From positions 62,001-126,000 of the forward strand of contig NZ_QJRI01000176.1 in NCBI RefSeq assembly GCF_003254565.1: 64,000 nucleotides of DNA. The letters run 5' to 3'. Positions 35,294-44,708 of this stretch are shown one piece after another; position 1 is the first letter of the stretch; the number at the start of each line of letters is the position of its first letter. The stretch comes from Flavobacterium nitrogenifigens. Its GTDB lineage: Bacteria; Bacteroidota; Bacteroidia; Flavobacteriales; Flavobacteriaceae. Below the pieces are notes generated by a model. That model worked only from the letters and a program-made list of their open reading frames with translations. It ran no database searches and was not told the DNA's origin. The position numbers and the translations under genes were made by a program.

Positions 35294-36329
35294 TATTTCC
35301 ATTTTTTGGGTTTATTATTTGTTTTTTTAATTCTTCAACTTCGGCCACAATTTTAGGCAGATTTTTAAAATGAACGTACGATTTATTAAAATCTGTATAT
35401 CCAAGAGATGGAGTTCCTTGTAGAACTTCATCATCTTTAATATTTCTGGCCACACCTGACTGTGCTTGAAGCCTAACATTATTTCCTATTATTAAGTGAC
35501 CTGCAATACCTACCTGTCCGCCAATCATACAGTTTTCGCCTATTTTTGTAGAACCTGCTACACCACTTTGAGCGGCTATCACGGTATTTTTACCTATCTC
35601 TACATTATGTGCAATCTGAATCTGATTGTCCAATTTAACTCCTTTTCTAATTATAGTAGAACCAAGAGTTGCTCTATCAATTGTAGTATTAGCACCAATA
35701 TCTACATTATCTTCAATGATAACATTTCCAATCTGAGGCACTTTGCTATATTCTCCGTTTTCATTTGGAGCAAAACCAAAACCGTCTGCACCTATAATAA
35801 CGCCAGAATGAACTGTACAATTATTACCAATTACAGTTTCAGAATAGATTTTTGCACCAGCAAAAATGAATACATTATCTCCAATAACAACGTTGTCACC
35901 AATAAAGCTATTTGGGTAAATTTTTACGTTATTACCTAAAACCACATTTTGCCCGATATAACTAAAACTACCTAAATATAGATTCTCTCCATGCTTAGTC
36001 CCTTCAGACATATACGACTGAGGTTCGATACCGTTTTTATTTAACTTTACCTGATTATAAAAATGTAAAAGCTTAGAAAATGCCGCATAAGCATCTTCTA
36101 CCTTTATAAGTGTAGTATTAATTTCCTGTTCAGGAACAAAGCTATCATTAACAATTGTTACTGTCGCTTTTGTAGTATATATATAATTGATATACTTAGG
36201 GTTAGCTAAAAAAGTAAGAGAACCTTCTTCTCCTTCTTCGATTTTAGAAAGCTTAGAAACTTCTGCATTGGGATTCCCAACAACTTCTCCTTCTAGAATT
36301 CCTGCTATTTGTTCTGCTGTAAATTTCAT
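35286..36329 (-). CDS. lpxD: UDP-3-O-acylglucosamine N-acyltransferase
   Basis: Third step of lipid A synthesis: transfers a 3-hydroxyacyl chain from ACP to the 2-amino group of the glucosamine. 347 residues. N-terminal uridine-binding domain about 1-100 ([15 protein letters not shown]), hexapeptide beta-helix about 105-310 with [13 protein letters not shown] and the catalytic His in [10 protein letters not shown], and a C-terminal helix. Its end overlaps the lpxC/fabZ start. The -7 element TATTTTTG ends five bases before the ATG, so the mRNA may be nearly leaderless. Confidence 0.95.
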   Translation of the reverse strand: MKFTAEQIAGILEGEVVGNPNAEVSKLSKIEEGEEGSLTFLANPKYINYIYTTKATVTIVNDSFVPEQEINTTLIKVEDAYAAFSKLLHFYNQVKLNKNGIEPQSYMSEGTKHGENLYLGSFSYIGQNVVLGNNVKIYPNSFIGDNVVIGDNVFIFAGAKIYSETVIGNNCTVHSGVIIGADGFGFAPNENGEYSKVPQIGNVIIEDNVDIGANTTIDRATLGSTIIRKGVKLDNQIQIAHNVEIGKNTVIAAQSGVAGSTKIGENCMIGGQVGIAGHLIIGNNVRLQAQSGVARNIKDDEVLQGTPSLGYTDFNKSYVHFKNLPKIVAEVEELKKQIINPKNGNNG

Positions 36330-36334
36330 CGCGA

Positions 36335-36342
36335 CAAAAATA
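36335..36342 (-). promoter_or_regulatory. -7 element for lpxD, very close to the start codon
   Basis: TATTTTTG on the minus strand ends only five bases before the lpxD ATG. If used, the transcript would start at or within a few bases of the start codon. Confidence 0.5.
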
Positions 36343-36368
36343 TAAAAAATAGATTTTAAATGTTAATT

Positions 36369-37598
36369 TTATATAAGTTGTTTTGGAAAACAGATATAAT
36401 ATTTTGTTACCAATTTAGATAACGATTTCAAATTCAGCTGGTCAGAAGCTTCAACAACATCCTCAATTGTTTTATCTTTTTTCAAAATACGAATTGGTTC
36501 TGCCTCCTTACTGTAGGCCTGATTTTTTATTTTACCTCTAAAAATAAAATAACCTGCATCTACAGCCGAAATTTGATGCGCTTCTGCAAACTCTTCTTTT
36601 AAAGACTGCGATTCTTCCATCGGAATTTTTTCTGCACTAAGCTTAATTTTCAACAAATCTCTATTGATGATCATTTTACTTAATGTAGAAAGTATAAAAT
36701 CACTATGCTTCTGCCAAGCTTTTAGCGCACTTATAATATCAAAATCATCTAATTGAGAGAACAAATCTAATTTCTCAGCATCAAAATCTTCAAGCGTAAT
36801 CTTATTTTGCATGAAATACATTAAAGGTTCGCTGCATGGCAACTTAATACCTTTTAAAGTCAGTTCTTTTGCTCTTTTTAGCACCTTCATTAAAATTAAT
36901 TCAGCTACTAAACTTGTTTTATGCAAATAGGCTTGCCAATACATTAGCCTTCTAGAGAGCAGAAATTTCTCTACAGAATAAATCCCTTTTTCTTCAATTA
37001 CCAAAACATCATTTTCTACGTTCATCATCTGAATCAATCTTTCAGAGTTCACGTTACCTTCTGCAACACCCGTATAAAAACTATCACGTTTCAAATAATC
37101 CATTCTATCCATATCCAATTGGCTAGAAATCAATTGCAACATGAATTTTCTATGATATTCTCCTTTAAAAACCTGAATCGCCAAACTTAATCTCCCATCA
37201 AACTCTTCATTCAGCTGATTCATAAATAATAACGAAATGGCCTCATGATGCACATCTTCAACAATACTTTTTTCCATTGCATGCGAAAATGGCCCGTGAC
37301 CAATATCATGAAGTAAAATAGCTATCAAAAGTGCATTTTCTTCTTCTTCAGAAATAACAACATCTTTAAAGCGAAGTGTATCAATTGCCTTCTTCATTAA
37401 ATGCATGCAACCTAATGCATGATGAAAACGGGTATGATTAGCTCCTGGATACACCAAATACGACAATCCCATCTGTGAAATACGGCGTAAACGCTGAAAA
37501 TAAGGATGCTGAATTAAGTCGTAAACCAGCTCATTCGGAATCGTAATGAAGCCATATATAGGATCGTTGAATATTTTTAATTTATTGATCTGAGTCAC
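36369..37598 (-). CDS. HD-domain phosphohydrolase
   Basis: 409 residues, cytoplasmic. The HD domain (about 45-190) has HHALGCMHLMKKA, the metal-binding pair in LLHDIGHGPFSHAME, and LDMDRMDYLKRDS. The layout resembles dGTPase/SAMHD1-like HD proteins, so a nucleotide phosphohydrolase is the likely role, with substrate unproven. The start is GTG at 37598 (MTQINKLKIFNDP, the family's usual opening); an out-of-frame ATG 21 bases earlier opens only a four-codon frame. It lies 39 bp before lpxD, on the same strand. Confidence 0.88.
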   Translation of the reverse strand: MTQINKLKIFNDPIYGFITIPNELVYDLIQHPYFQRLRRISQMGLSYLVYPGANHTRFHHALGCMHLMKKAIDTLRFKDVVISEEEENALLIAILLHDIGHGPFSHAMEKSIVEDVHHEAISLLFMNQLNEEFDGRLSLAIQVFKGEYHRKFMLQLISSQLDMDRMDYLKRDSFYTGVAEGNVNSERLIQMMNVENDVLVIEEKGIYSVEKFLLSRRLMYWQAYLHKTSLVAELILMKVLKRAKELTLKGIKLPCSEPLMYFMQNKITLEDFDAEKLDLFSQLDDFDIISALKAWQKHSDFILSTLSKMIINRDLLKIKLSAEKIPMEESQSLKEEFAEAHQISAVDAGYFIFRGKIKNQAYSKEAEPIRILKKDKTIEDVVEASDQLNLKSLSKLVTKYYICFPKQLI

Positions 37599-37621
37599 AG
37601 TGTGGTCATTTTTTAGGTCAA

Positions 37622-37629
37622 CAAATATA
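37622..37629 (-). promoter_or_regulatory. -7 element for the HD-domain gene
   Basis: TATATTTG on the minus strand, 23 bases before the GTG start. Confidence 0.55.
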
Positions 37630-37821
37630 AGTAAATAAGTATAAAGAGCTTGGTGTTTTTTATTTAAAAATCACTATCGAAATCACAATGATTATCAGGA
37701 AAATACATTTAAAAATGTTAAAATTCAAAATAAAATCGTACTTCATCTTTGGTAATTTTATACTATTTTTAATACTTTTTAAGTTCTATAACTTTAAATT
37801 GCAGTAAAATTAAATTGATTT

Positions 37822-39375
37822 ATGGATAAGATAAAAATACTTTGGGTCGATGATGAAATCGATCTTTTAAAGCCTCACATATTGTTTCTAGAAAAAAAGA
37901 ATTACGAAGTTACAACTTGCAATAACGGCCTTGATGCAATTGCTTTATTTGAAGAAGATAATTTTGATATTGTTTTTCTAGATGAAAACATGCCTGGAAT
38001 GAGCGGACTGGAAACGCTTTCTGAAATGAAAGAGAAAAAATCTGCTATTCCTATGATTATGATCACCAAGAGTGAGGAAGAATATATTATGGAAGAAGCC
38101 ATTGGCTCTAAAATTGCTGATTACTTGATTAAACCAGTAAATCCGAATCAGATTCTGTTGAGTTTGAAGAAAAATCTAGATGATTCGAGATTAATTACAG
38201 AAAAAACAACTTTAGACTATCAGAAAGAATTCAGGAAAATCTCAATGGAATTAGCGATGGTTAATTCTTACGAAGATTGGATCGAACTGTATAAAAAATT
38301 GCTTTTTTGGGAGTTAAAATTGGAAAATATCAACGACACAGCGATGATTGAAATCCTAGAATCTCAGAAAGTAGAAGCGAATTCTCAATTCGGAAAATAT
38401 ATCGAAAGAAATTATGAAGATTGGTTCGCACCAAAAGCAGACAAACCTATTCAATCAAATACTTTATTTAAAGAATTAGTAGTTCCTGAAATTAAAAAGA
38501 AAGACAAACCGATTCTTTTTGTTGTCATTGATAACTTGCGCTACGACCAATGGAAGGCTTTTGAAGGTGTAATTTCAAATTATTACAAACTGGAAAAAGA
38601 AGTTCCGTACTACTCTATTCTTCCAACTGCTACACAATATGCAAGAAATGCCATTTTTTCGGGTTTAATGCCATTAGAAATGGAAAAACAGTTTCCTGAA
38701 TATTGGAAAAATGATGTTGAAGATGGCGGAAAAAACCTTTATGAGGCCGAATTTTTATCGGCTCAACTGAAACGTTTAGGCTTAAATATCAAGGAAGATT
38801 ATTTTAAAATCACCAATTATGCTGGCGGAAAAAAGTTAGCAGAAAACTTTAAAGCATTAAAAGGAAATGACTTAGTAACTGTTGTTTACAACTTTGTTGA
38901 TATGCTTTCGCATGCTAAAACCGAAATGGAAGTAGTTAAAGAATTAGCTTCAGATGATAAGGCATATCGCTCTTTGACTTTAAGCTGGTTCAAAAATTCT
39001 CCTTTATTAGAAATTATTCAACAGGCACAACTTTTAGGCTTCAAACTGATTTTAACCACAGACCACGGAACTATTAATGTAAAAAATCCGTCGAAAGTTG
39101 TGGGAGATAAAAATACAAGTCTGAATCTACGTTACAAAACTGGTCGTAGCTTGACTTACGAACAGAAAGATGTATATGTAGTTAAAGAACCAAAAACAAT
39201 TGGTTTGCCGGCAATTAACATGAGTAGCTCATTTATTTTTGCTAAAAATGATTTCTTTTTGGCTTATGTAAATAACTACAACCATTATGTGAGCTATTAC
39301 AAAAACACATACCAGCATGGCGGAATTTCATTAGAAGAAATGATTATTCCGTTTTTAGTCTTTAATCCAAAATAA
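37822..39375 (+). CDS. porX: PorX, T9SS response regulator with PglZ phosphatase domain
   Basis: 517 residues. Receiver domain about 1-120 (acidic pair WVDDEID, phospho-acceptor Asp54 in VFLDENMPGMSG, Lys in LIKPVNP), a helical linker (about 125-200), and a C-terminal alkaline-phosphatase-superfamily PglZ domain (about 220-515, FVVIDNLRYDQWK, LPTATQYARNAIF, LTTDHGTINVKNPSK). In Porphyromonas and Flavobacterium, PorX with kinase PorY controls type IX secretion; the effector domain is a nucleotide phosphodiesterase-type enzyme. The partner kinase is not in this window. Two T9SS cargo proteins are encoded here, at 26319 and 55007. Confidence 0.95.
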   Translation: MDKIKILWVDDEIDLLKPHILFLEKKNYEVTTCNNGLDAIALFEEDNFDIVFLDENMPGMSGLETLSEMKEKKSAIPMIMITKSEEEYIMEEAIGSKIADYLIKPVNPNQILLSLKKNLDDSRLITEKTTLDYQKEFRKISMELAMVNSYEDWIELYKKLLFWELKLENINDTAMIEILESQKVEANSQFGKYIERNYEDWFAPKADKPIQSNTLFKELVVPEIKKKDKPILFVVIDNLRYDQWKAFEGVISNYYKLEKEVPYYSILPTATQYARNAIFSGLMPLEMEKQFPEYWKNDVEDGGKNLYEAEFLSAQLKRLGLNIKEDYFKITNYAGGKKLAENFKALKGNDLVTVVYNFVDMLSHAKTEMEVVKELASDDKAYRSLTLSWFKNSPLLEIIQQAQLLGFKLILTTDHGTINVKNPSKVVGDKNTSLNLRYKTGRSLTYEQKDVYVVKEPKTIGLPAINMSSSFIFAKNDFFLAYVNNYNHYVSYYKNTYQHGGISLEEMIIPFLVFNPK

Positions 39376-39384
39376 AAGTTATCA

Positions 39385-39462
39385 CCACGAATTTCACGAA
39401 TTTTCACTAATTATTTTTAGACAAAAAATAAATTAATTCGTGAAAATTCGTGAAATTCGTGG
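39385..39462. repeat. CACGAATTTCACGAATTTTCAC inverted repeat, described by its arms
   Basis: Arms 39385-39412 and 39435-39462 are complementary at 27 of 28 positions, with an AT-rich loop. Each arm reiterates CACGAATT. It starts ten bases after the porX stop and ends 17 bases before tsaE. An in-frame GTG at 39440, inside the right arm, is not the tsaE start. Confidence 0.85.
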
Positions 39463-39478
39463 CAAAAATAAACACAAA

Positions 39479-39886
39479 ATGAATATCGTTTTTTCATTAG
39501 ATCAAATTCAAGAAGTTGCGGAGCAGATTATAGCTTCAAATCCTAATAAAATCATCCTTTTTAATGGAGAAATGGGAGTTGGAAAAACTACTCTAATCAA
39601 ACAGCTGTGCAAAAGCCTTGGAATTACTGACGCAACAAGCAGTCCTACTTTTTCTTTAGTAAACGAATATCAAATTCCAAACGGAAAAAAAGTTTATCAT
39701 TTTGACTTTTATAGAATAAAACAAGAAACCGAAGCACTTGATATGGGAGTTGATGATTACCTATACTCTGGAAATTGGTGTTTTATTGAATGGTCTGAAA
39801 AAATTGCAAATTTGATCCCTGAAGAACATTCTACTATAAATATCGAATTGCTTTCTGATGGAAAAAGAGAATTAGAACTGGTTTAA
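39479..39886 (+). CDS. tsaE: tRNA t6A biosynthesis ATPase TsaE
   Basis: 135 residues, cytoplasmic. P-loop ATPase required for N6-threonylcarbamoyl-adenosine in tRNA, working with TsaB and TsaD. Walker A GEMGVGKTTLIKQLC, the TSSPTFSLVNEY segment, FYRIKQETEALDMG and FIEWSEKI are typical. The upstream frame is open to a GTG at 39440, but that codon lies in an inverted repeat; the ATG at 39479 gives the usual N-terminus (MNIVFSL). The preceding step's enzyme, TsaC, is encoded at 51655. Confidence 0.94.
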   Translation: MNIVFSLDQIQEVAEQIIASNPNKIILFNGEMGVGKTTLIKQLCKSLGITDATSSPTFSLVNEYQIPNGKKVYHFDFYRIKQETEALDMGVDDYLYSGNWCFIEWSEKIANLIPEEHSTINIELLSDGKRELELV

Positions 39887-40018
39887 AAACATTCAATCAC
39901 TATTTATTTATTGAGAGTTATTATGTTTCTTAACTTTTCGCTTTGAGTATTAGCACAATTTTTACACTATTTCTAAAACTTTTTACGTAATTTGTACTCT
40001 TAATTTTTTGCACTATCC

Positions 40019-41218
40019 ATGTCAATCACGTTAACTCCATTTACAAAACAACAATTAATACCGCAGGAAGAAAAACTTGAGGTTGGTCGTTTTAAAAGAG
40101 AACTTTTTATAGGAATCCCTAAAGAAACAAGTTATCAAGAACGTCGTATCTGTCTTACGCCTGATGCAGTCGCTTCTTTAACTTATGAAGGGCATCGCGT
40201 TATGATAGAATCTGGCGCTGGAGAAAGTTCAAGTTATAGTGATAAAGAATATGCTGATGCCGGTGCAGAAATCACAAAAGATGCCAAAAGAGTTTTTGGC
40301 TGCCCGTTTCTATTAAAAGTAGAACCGCCAACTTTAACTGAAATCGAAATGATTAATCCTGAAACGGTTATTATTTCTGCCATTCAGCTTAAAACCAAGA
40401 AGAAAGAATACTTTGAGGCTTTAGCAAAAAAGAAAATCACTGCCTTAGCTTTTGAATATATAAAAGACGAAGACGGATCTTATCCAGCAGTAAAATCTTT
40501 AAGCGAGATTGCTGGAACTGCTTCTATTCTAATTGCAGCCGAATTAATGATTACAAATGAATTCGGAAAAGGACTTTTGTTTGGAAACATTACAGGCGTT
40601 CCTCCTACTGAAGTTGTTATTCTTGGCGCTGGAACTGTTGGCGAATTTGCTGCTAAAACCGCAATCGGATTAGGTGCAAACGTAAAGGTTTTTGATAATT
40701 CGATTACAAAATTGCGTCGTTTACAAAACAATTTAAATCAAAGAATTTTCACTTCTACCATACAGCAAAAAGGTTTATTAAAAGCTTTAAGACGCTGTGA
40801 TGTCGCAATTGGAGCCATGCGCGGAAAAGAACGTTGTCCGATTGTGGTGAATGAAACAATGGTTGAACACATGAAAAAAGGTGCCGTAATTGTTGATGTC
40901 AGCATTGATACGGGCGGTTGCTTTGAAACTTCAGAAGTTACCACTCATGAAAAACCTACGTTCATAAAAAACAATGTTCTGCATTACTGCGTGCCTAATA
41001 TACCTTCGCGTTATTCCAAAACAGCCTCATTATCAATTAGTAACATATTAACACCTTATCTGCATCAGATAGCCGAAGATGGTGGTATTGAAAGTGCCAT
41101 TCGATGCAACAAAAGCCTCAAAAACGGAATTTATCTTTATCACGGAATCTTAACAAATAAAGCAATTGGCGACTGGTTCGATTTACCAGATAACGATATT
41201 AATTTACTTGTATTCTAA
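40019..41218 (+). CDS. ald: Alanine dehydrogenase
   Basis: NAD-dependent conversion of L-alanine to pyruvate and ammonia (reversible). 399 residues, about 28 more than the common form, from an N-terminal extension before GIPKETSYQERRICLTPDAV. The Rossmann motif GAGTVGEFAAKTAIGLGANV is at about 200-219, and DVSIDTGGCFETS with VPNIPSRYSKTAS marks the catalytic domain. The family also includes the transhydrogenase alpha-subunit N-domain, but a single-chain enzyme of this length fits alanine dehydrogenase. Confidence 0.9.
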   Translation: MSITLTPFTKQQLIPQEEKLEVGRFKRELFIGIPKETSYQERRICLTPDAVASLTYEGHRVMIESGAGESSSYSDKEYADAGAEITKDAKRVFGCPFLLKVEPPTLTEIEMINPETVIISAIQLKTKKKEYFEALAKKKITALAFEYIKDEDGSYPAVKSLSEIAGTASILIAAELMITNEFGKGLLFGNITGVPPTEVVILGAGTVGEFAAKTAIGLGANVKVFDNSITKLRRLQNNLNQRIFTSTIQQKGLLKALRRCDVAIGAMRGKERCPIVVNETMVEHMKKGAVIVDVSIDTGGCFETSEVTTHEKPTFIKNNVLHYCVPNIPSRYSKTASLSISNILTPYLHQIAEDGGIESAIRCNKSLKNGIYLYHGILTNKAIGDWFDLPDNDINLLVF

Positions 41219-41231
41219 AGGAACTTTAATG

Positions 41232-41239
41232 TACCTTTG
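41232..41239 (+). promoter_or_regulatory. -7 element for the DUF4258-like gene
   Basis: TACCTTTG, 15 bases before the ATG at 41255. An apparent TTG start codon (41237) lies inside it. Confidence 0.6.
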
Positions 41240-41254
41240 CAAAAATTTTATTTC

Positions 41255-41629
41255 ATGAAGTTCGTACACCGTTTTGCATATTACCTGATTGGTCTCGTTA
41301 TGGGATGTTTTATTGTATCAGGATTTTTTATCGGAAAAGACACCCGATGCAATTATTTTCCAAATGCCAGAGTTTTAAACAATCTTAGAACAAAACCTTT
41401 TCAATATTCGCCAAAAGCTGTTCAGACTTTAAACGAAAAATGGGTTGATACAGCAGATATCAAAAACACCTTAACTTACGGAGATGTCGATTTTGACCAA
41501 AGCAACGTTCCATTCAACAAAGGAAAATTGTATATCATTGAAGGAAAAACAGTAAAAAATCAGGAGATTATTCTAAAAGTGGTGAATTACGAAAACAAAG
41601 CCGTTTTAGAAGAAATTATAAAAAAATAA
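41255..41629 (+). CDS. Small membrane-anchored protein, DUF4258-like
   Basis: 124 residues: one N-terminal membrane segment (about 8-28, FAYYLIGLVMGCFIVSGFF), then a soluble domain with NARVLNNLRTKPF, TLTYGDVDFDQSN and KLYIIEGKTVKNQEIILKVVN. This resembles DUF4258-type proteins of Flavobacteriaceae, a guess by memory. No catalytic motif is clear. The TTG at 41237 was rejected as start because it falls in the -7 element; ATG 41255 is used. It follows ald by 36 bp with its own promoter. Confidence 0.75.
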   Translation: MKFVHRFAYYLIGLVMGCFIVSGFFIGKDTRCNYFPNARVLNNLRTKPFQYSPKAVQTLNEKWVDTADIKNTLTYGDVDFDQSNVPFNKGKLYIIEGKTVKNQEIILKVVNYENKAVLEEIIKK

Positions 41630-41630
41630 A

Positions 41631-41674
41631 AGAAAACCCAATAACATCAAAACAAGTTACTGGGTTTTCTTTTG
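41631..41674 (+). terminator. Terminator after the DUF4258-like gene
   Basis: Stem of 15 bp with one mismatch (AGAAAACCCAATAAC and GTTACTGGGTTTTCT) and a T-run. Confidence 0.85.
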
Positions 41675-41703
41675 TAAAAAATATTTATCTAAAATCAAAA
41701 AGA

Positions 41704-41758
41704 TCTAAAGTTTTTGACCTTTGTAACTTTGTAACTCTAAACCTTTGTAACTTAAAAA
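41704..41758. repeat. CTTTGTAACTTTGTAACT-type repeat
   Basis: Tandem variants of ACCTTTGTAACTTTGTAACT between the terminator and the end of ung. Similar words occur at 42501-42517, 14625-14657 and, on the other strand, 63147-63160. The unit contains TAACTTTG, identical to a -7 promoter element. Confidence 0.6.
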
Positions 41759-41761
41759 AAA

Positions 41762-42430
41762 TCACCATTCAATTTCTTTTAATCCTTTGGATTTTAAAAA
41801 ATGGTTAGTTTGGCTAAAATGCTTATTCCCAAACCATTTCCCCTGATTAGCACTCATGGGTGAAGGGTGGCCCGATTCTAAAACATTATGTTTTGACCTG
41901 TCAATTTTTGATCCTTTTTTCTGAGCAAAACTTCCCCATAAAAGAAAAACAACATTTTCTTTCTGATCAGAAATAGCTTTAATAACAGCATCAGTAAATA
42001 AATTCCATTTTAAGTGTTTATGACTATTTGGACTATCTTTACGAACTGTCAAAGAAGCATTAAGAAGCAAAACTCCTTGTTGAGCCCATTTTTGAAGATT
42101 ACCAGAAGTTGGCATAAAAATCGAATCAAAATCAGTGTTTATTTCTCTAAAAATATTTCGCAACGAAGGCGGTATTTTAATATCATCATTTACAGAAAAG
42201 CTTAATCCATTGGCTTCTCCTTCTCCATGATAAGGATCTTGACCAATAATAACAACCTTTACAGCATCAAAACTGCAATTGTTAAATGCTGAAAAAATCA
42301 ACTCTGCAGGAGGATAACAAGTATGCGTTTTATATTCAACATTAAGCGCTGTCATTAATTCCTGAAAATACGGTTTCTCTATTTCATCTTTTAAAACACC
42401 TTGCCAGTCTTGAGCTAAATTAATTTTCAT
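41762..42430 (-). CDS. ung: Uracil-DNA glycosylase
   Basis: Family 1 enzyme that removes uracil from DNA to start base-excision repair. 222 residues, the normal length. Motif GQDPYHGEGEANGLSFSV carries the catalytic Asp and Tyr; LLWGSFAQKKG and the DNA-intercalating loop HPSPMSANQGKWFG with the catalytic His are intact. It stands alone, divergent from the MutS2-like gene 112 bp away. Confidence 0.97.
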   Translation of the reverse strand: MKINLAQDWQGVLKDEIEKPYFQELMTALNVEYKTHTCYPPAELIFSAFNNCSFDAVKVVIIGQDPYHGEGEANGLSFSVNDDIKIPPSLRNIFREINTDFDSIFMPTSGNLQKWAQQGVLLLNASLTVRKDSPNSHKHLKWNLFTDAVIKAISDQKENVVFLLWGSFAQKKGSKIDRSKHNVLESGHPSPMSANQGKWFGNKHFSQTNHFLKSKGLKEIEW

Positions 42431-42509
42431 TTTACAAATTTTATTACAAATAAAGCAAAGTTTTATTCAAACTACCAATTATTAGTGCCATTTAATTTTT
42501 AAAACTTTG

Positions 42510-42517
42510 TAACTTTG
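42510..42517 (+). promoter_or_regulatory. Possible -7 element for the MutS2-like gene
   Basis: TAACTTTG, 25 bases before the ATG, lies within a CTTTGTAACTTTG repeat; so the repeat itself may supply the promoter. Confidence 0.4.
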
Positions 42518-42542
42518 AAATCTTTACAACTTACGATATATA

Positions 42543-44708
42543 ATGATATCTATTACAGAAAAAACATTACAAGATTTACAATTCCCAACGGTGCTTGAAA
42601 CCATTTCTGATGGTTGCAATACCGATATTGGAAAGGAAAAGGCTTTACAAATAAAACCATTTAGAGATAAAGAAGAATTAATGCAAGCTTTGATGCAAAC
42701 ATCAGAGTATGTGTCTTCTTTTCAAAATAATAACGCCATTCCGAATCACGGATTTGACGCCATAACGCACGAAATTAAATTTCTTGCCATCGAAGACAGT
42801 TTTCTTGAAGTAGGAAGTTTTAGAAAAATCGCTAATCTTTCTGCAACGACAAACGTCTTATTAAATTTCTTAAAAAAGTTTGACGATTATTATCCAAACT
42901 TAAATGCAAGAGCTTCAAGAGTAGAATTGACCAAAGACATCATAACTGCAATTGACGCTATTGTAGATAAATACGGAGAAATTAAAGACAACGCATCTCC
43001 TGCTCTAGCCGGAATTAGACAAAATATGAATCTGGTTCGCGGAAAAGTGAATCAAAGTTTTGGCGTGGCCCTAACTCAATACAATAGCCTTGGTTATTTG
43101 GACGATATCAAAGAAAGCTTCGTGCAAAACCGTAGGGTTTTAGCCGTTTTAGCCATGTATCGTCGTAAAGTAAAAGGTTCTATTTTAGGAAGTTCCAAAA
43201 CTGGAAGCATTGCTTATATCGAACCTGAAGCTACTTTAAAATATTCTAGAGAATTAGCCAATTTAGAATACGAAGAGAAAGAAGAAATTACGAGAATTTT
43301 AAAAAATTTATCAAATGTAATTCGTCCTTATCTTCCTTTGCTAGTCGAATATCAAGATTTTCTAAGTGATATTGATGTGGTTGCTGGAAAAGCAAAATAT
43401 GCAAATCGCATAAATGGAATCCTGCCAACAATTACAGAAGAAAGAAGATTATTCTTCCGAGAAGCATATCATCCAATTTTATATTTAAACAACAAACAGA
43501 AAAAAGAAGTTACGCATCCACAAACTATTGAACTAAAACAAGAAAATAGAATTATTGTAATTTCTGGACCAAACGCTGGAGGAAAAACCATTTCCTTAAA
43601 AACAGTTGGATTATTACAATTAATGTTGCAATCTGGAATTTTGATTCCAGTTCACGAAAGAAGTGAAACTTTCTTGTTTGACAGAATTTTAACTGACATT
43701 GGAGATAATCAATCTATTGAAAATCACCTAAGTACATACAGCTATCGATTGAAAAACATGAATTATTTCTTGAAGAAATGCAACAAGAAAACCATGTTTT
43801 TAATTGACGAATTTGGTACAGGCTCTGATCCTGAATTAGGTGGAGCTTTGGCTGAAATTTTCCTGGAAGAATTTTACCATCGAGAAGCTTTCGGAATTAT
43901 CACAACGCATTATTCTAATTTGAAGATTTTGGCAAACGAATTGCCTTATGCTACAAATGCCAATATGATGTTCGATGAAAAATCTCTTGAACCAATGTAC
44001 AAGTTGGCGCTAGGTCAAGCTGGAAGTTCGTTTACTTTTGAAGTCGCTCAAAAAAATGGAATTCCGTTTGGATTAATTAATCGTGCGAAAAAGAAAATTG
44101 AAGTCGGAAAAGTTCGTTTTGATAAAACCATCGCAACACTTCAGAAAGAAAGATCGAAGCTGGAAAAAACTTCTTTGAATTTAAAAGAAGAAGAAACGCG
44201 TGCTCGTGAAGAAAGTAAAAAGATGGAAAACATCAATACTAGAATCCAACAGAAATTAGAAAGCTATCAGGAATTATATGACAGTAATCAAAAAATAATT
44301 TACATCGGGCAAAAAATTGATGATATAGCTGAGAAGTATTTCAACAACAAAAATAAAAAAGAACTAATTGGTGAGTTTTTGAAAATTGTTGAAATTGAAA
44401 ATTCAAAACGAAAAAAAGCAACTCCAAAAGAAGTCAAAGCAAAAGTTGAAAAACAAAAAGAAGTTTTGGCTGAAGTACAAGTGAAAGTTGAGGAAATTCG
44501 AAAAGAGAAAAAAGAGAAAAAACTAAAACCAGTCGTCGAAAAACCAAAACCAATCTTAAAAGTTGGTGACCGAGTAAGAATGCTAGATGGAAGATCTGTT
44601 GGAAGTATCGATTCAATCGAAAAAAACAAAGCAATTGTAAATTATGGTATTTTTACTTCGAAAGTAAATCTCGATGAACTGGAATTGGTAGAAGCAGTTA
44701 AGAAATAA
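42543..44708 (+). CDS. MutS2-like ATPase without Smr domain
   Basis: 721 residues. The MutS core and lever region (about 1-320) is followed by an ABC-type ATPase with Walker A SGPNAGGKTISLKT (about 340), Walker B MFLIDEFGTGSDPELGG and ITTHYSNLK. Then come a long charged coiled coil (about 510-680, Lys/Glu-rich) and a KOW-like C-terminus (VGDRVRMLDGRSVGSI). Bacterial MutS2 is usually about 780 residues and ends in an Smr nuclease domain; that domain is not visible here, so it may lack the endonuclease activity. Family roles include antirecombination and ribosome-collision rescue. No MutS1-type mismatch-recognition N-terminus is seen. Confidence 0.88.
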   Translation: MISITEKTLQDLQFPTVLETISDGCNTDIGKEKALQIKPFRDKEELMQALMQTSEYVSSFQNNNAIPNHGFDAITHEIKFLAIEDSFLEVGSFRKIANLSATTNVLLNFLKKFDDYYPNLNARASRVELTKDIITAIDAIVDKYGEIKDNASPALAGIRQNMNLVRGKVNQSFGVALTQYNSLGYLDDIKESFVQNRRVLAVLAMYRRKVKGSILGSSKTGSIAYIEPEATLKYSRELANLEYEEKEEITRILKNLSNVIRPYLPLLVEYQDFLSDIDVVAGKAKYANRINGILPTITEERRLFFREAYHPILYLNNKQKKEVTHPQTIELKQENRIIVISGPNAGGKTISLKTVGLLQLMLQSGILIPVHERSETFLFDRILTDIGDNQSIENHLSTYSYRLKNMNYFLKKCNKKTMFLIDEFGTGSDPELGGALAEIFLEEFYHREAFGIITTHYSNLKILANELPYATNANMMFDEKSLEPMYKLALGQAGSSFTFEVAQKNGIPFGLINRAKKKIEVGKVRFDKTIATLQKERSKLEKTSLNLKEEETRAREESKKMENINTRIQQKLESYQELYDSNQKIIYIGQKIDDIAEKYFNNKNKKELIGEFLKIVEIENSKRKKATPKEVKAKVEKQKEVLAEVQVKVEEIRKEKKEKKLKPVVEKPKPILKVGDRVRMLDGRSVGSIDSIEKNKAIVNYGIFTSKVNLDELELVEAVKK

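Noticed and set aside
39440..39478. N-terminal extension of TsaE from GTG 39440
   Set aside because: The codons lie in the right arm of an inverted repeat and add residues not found in the family.
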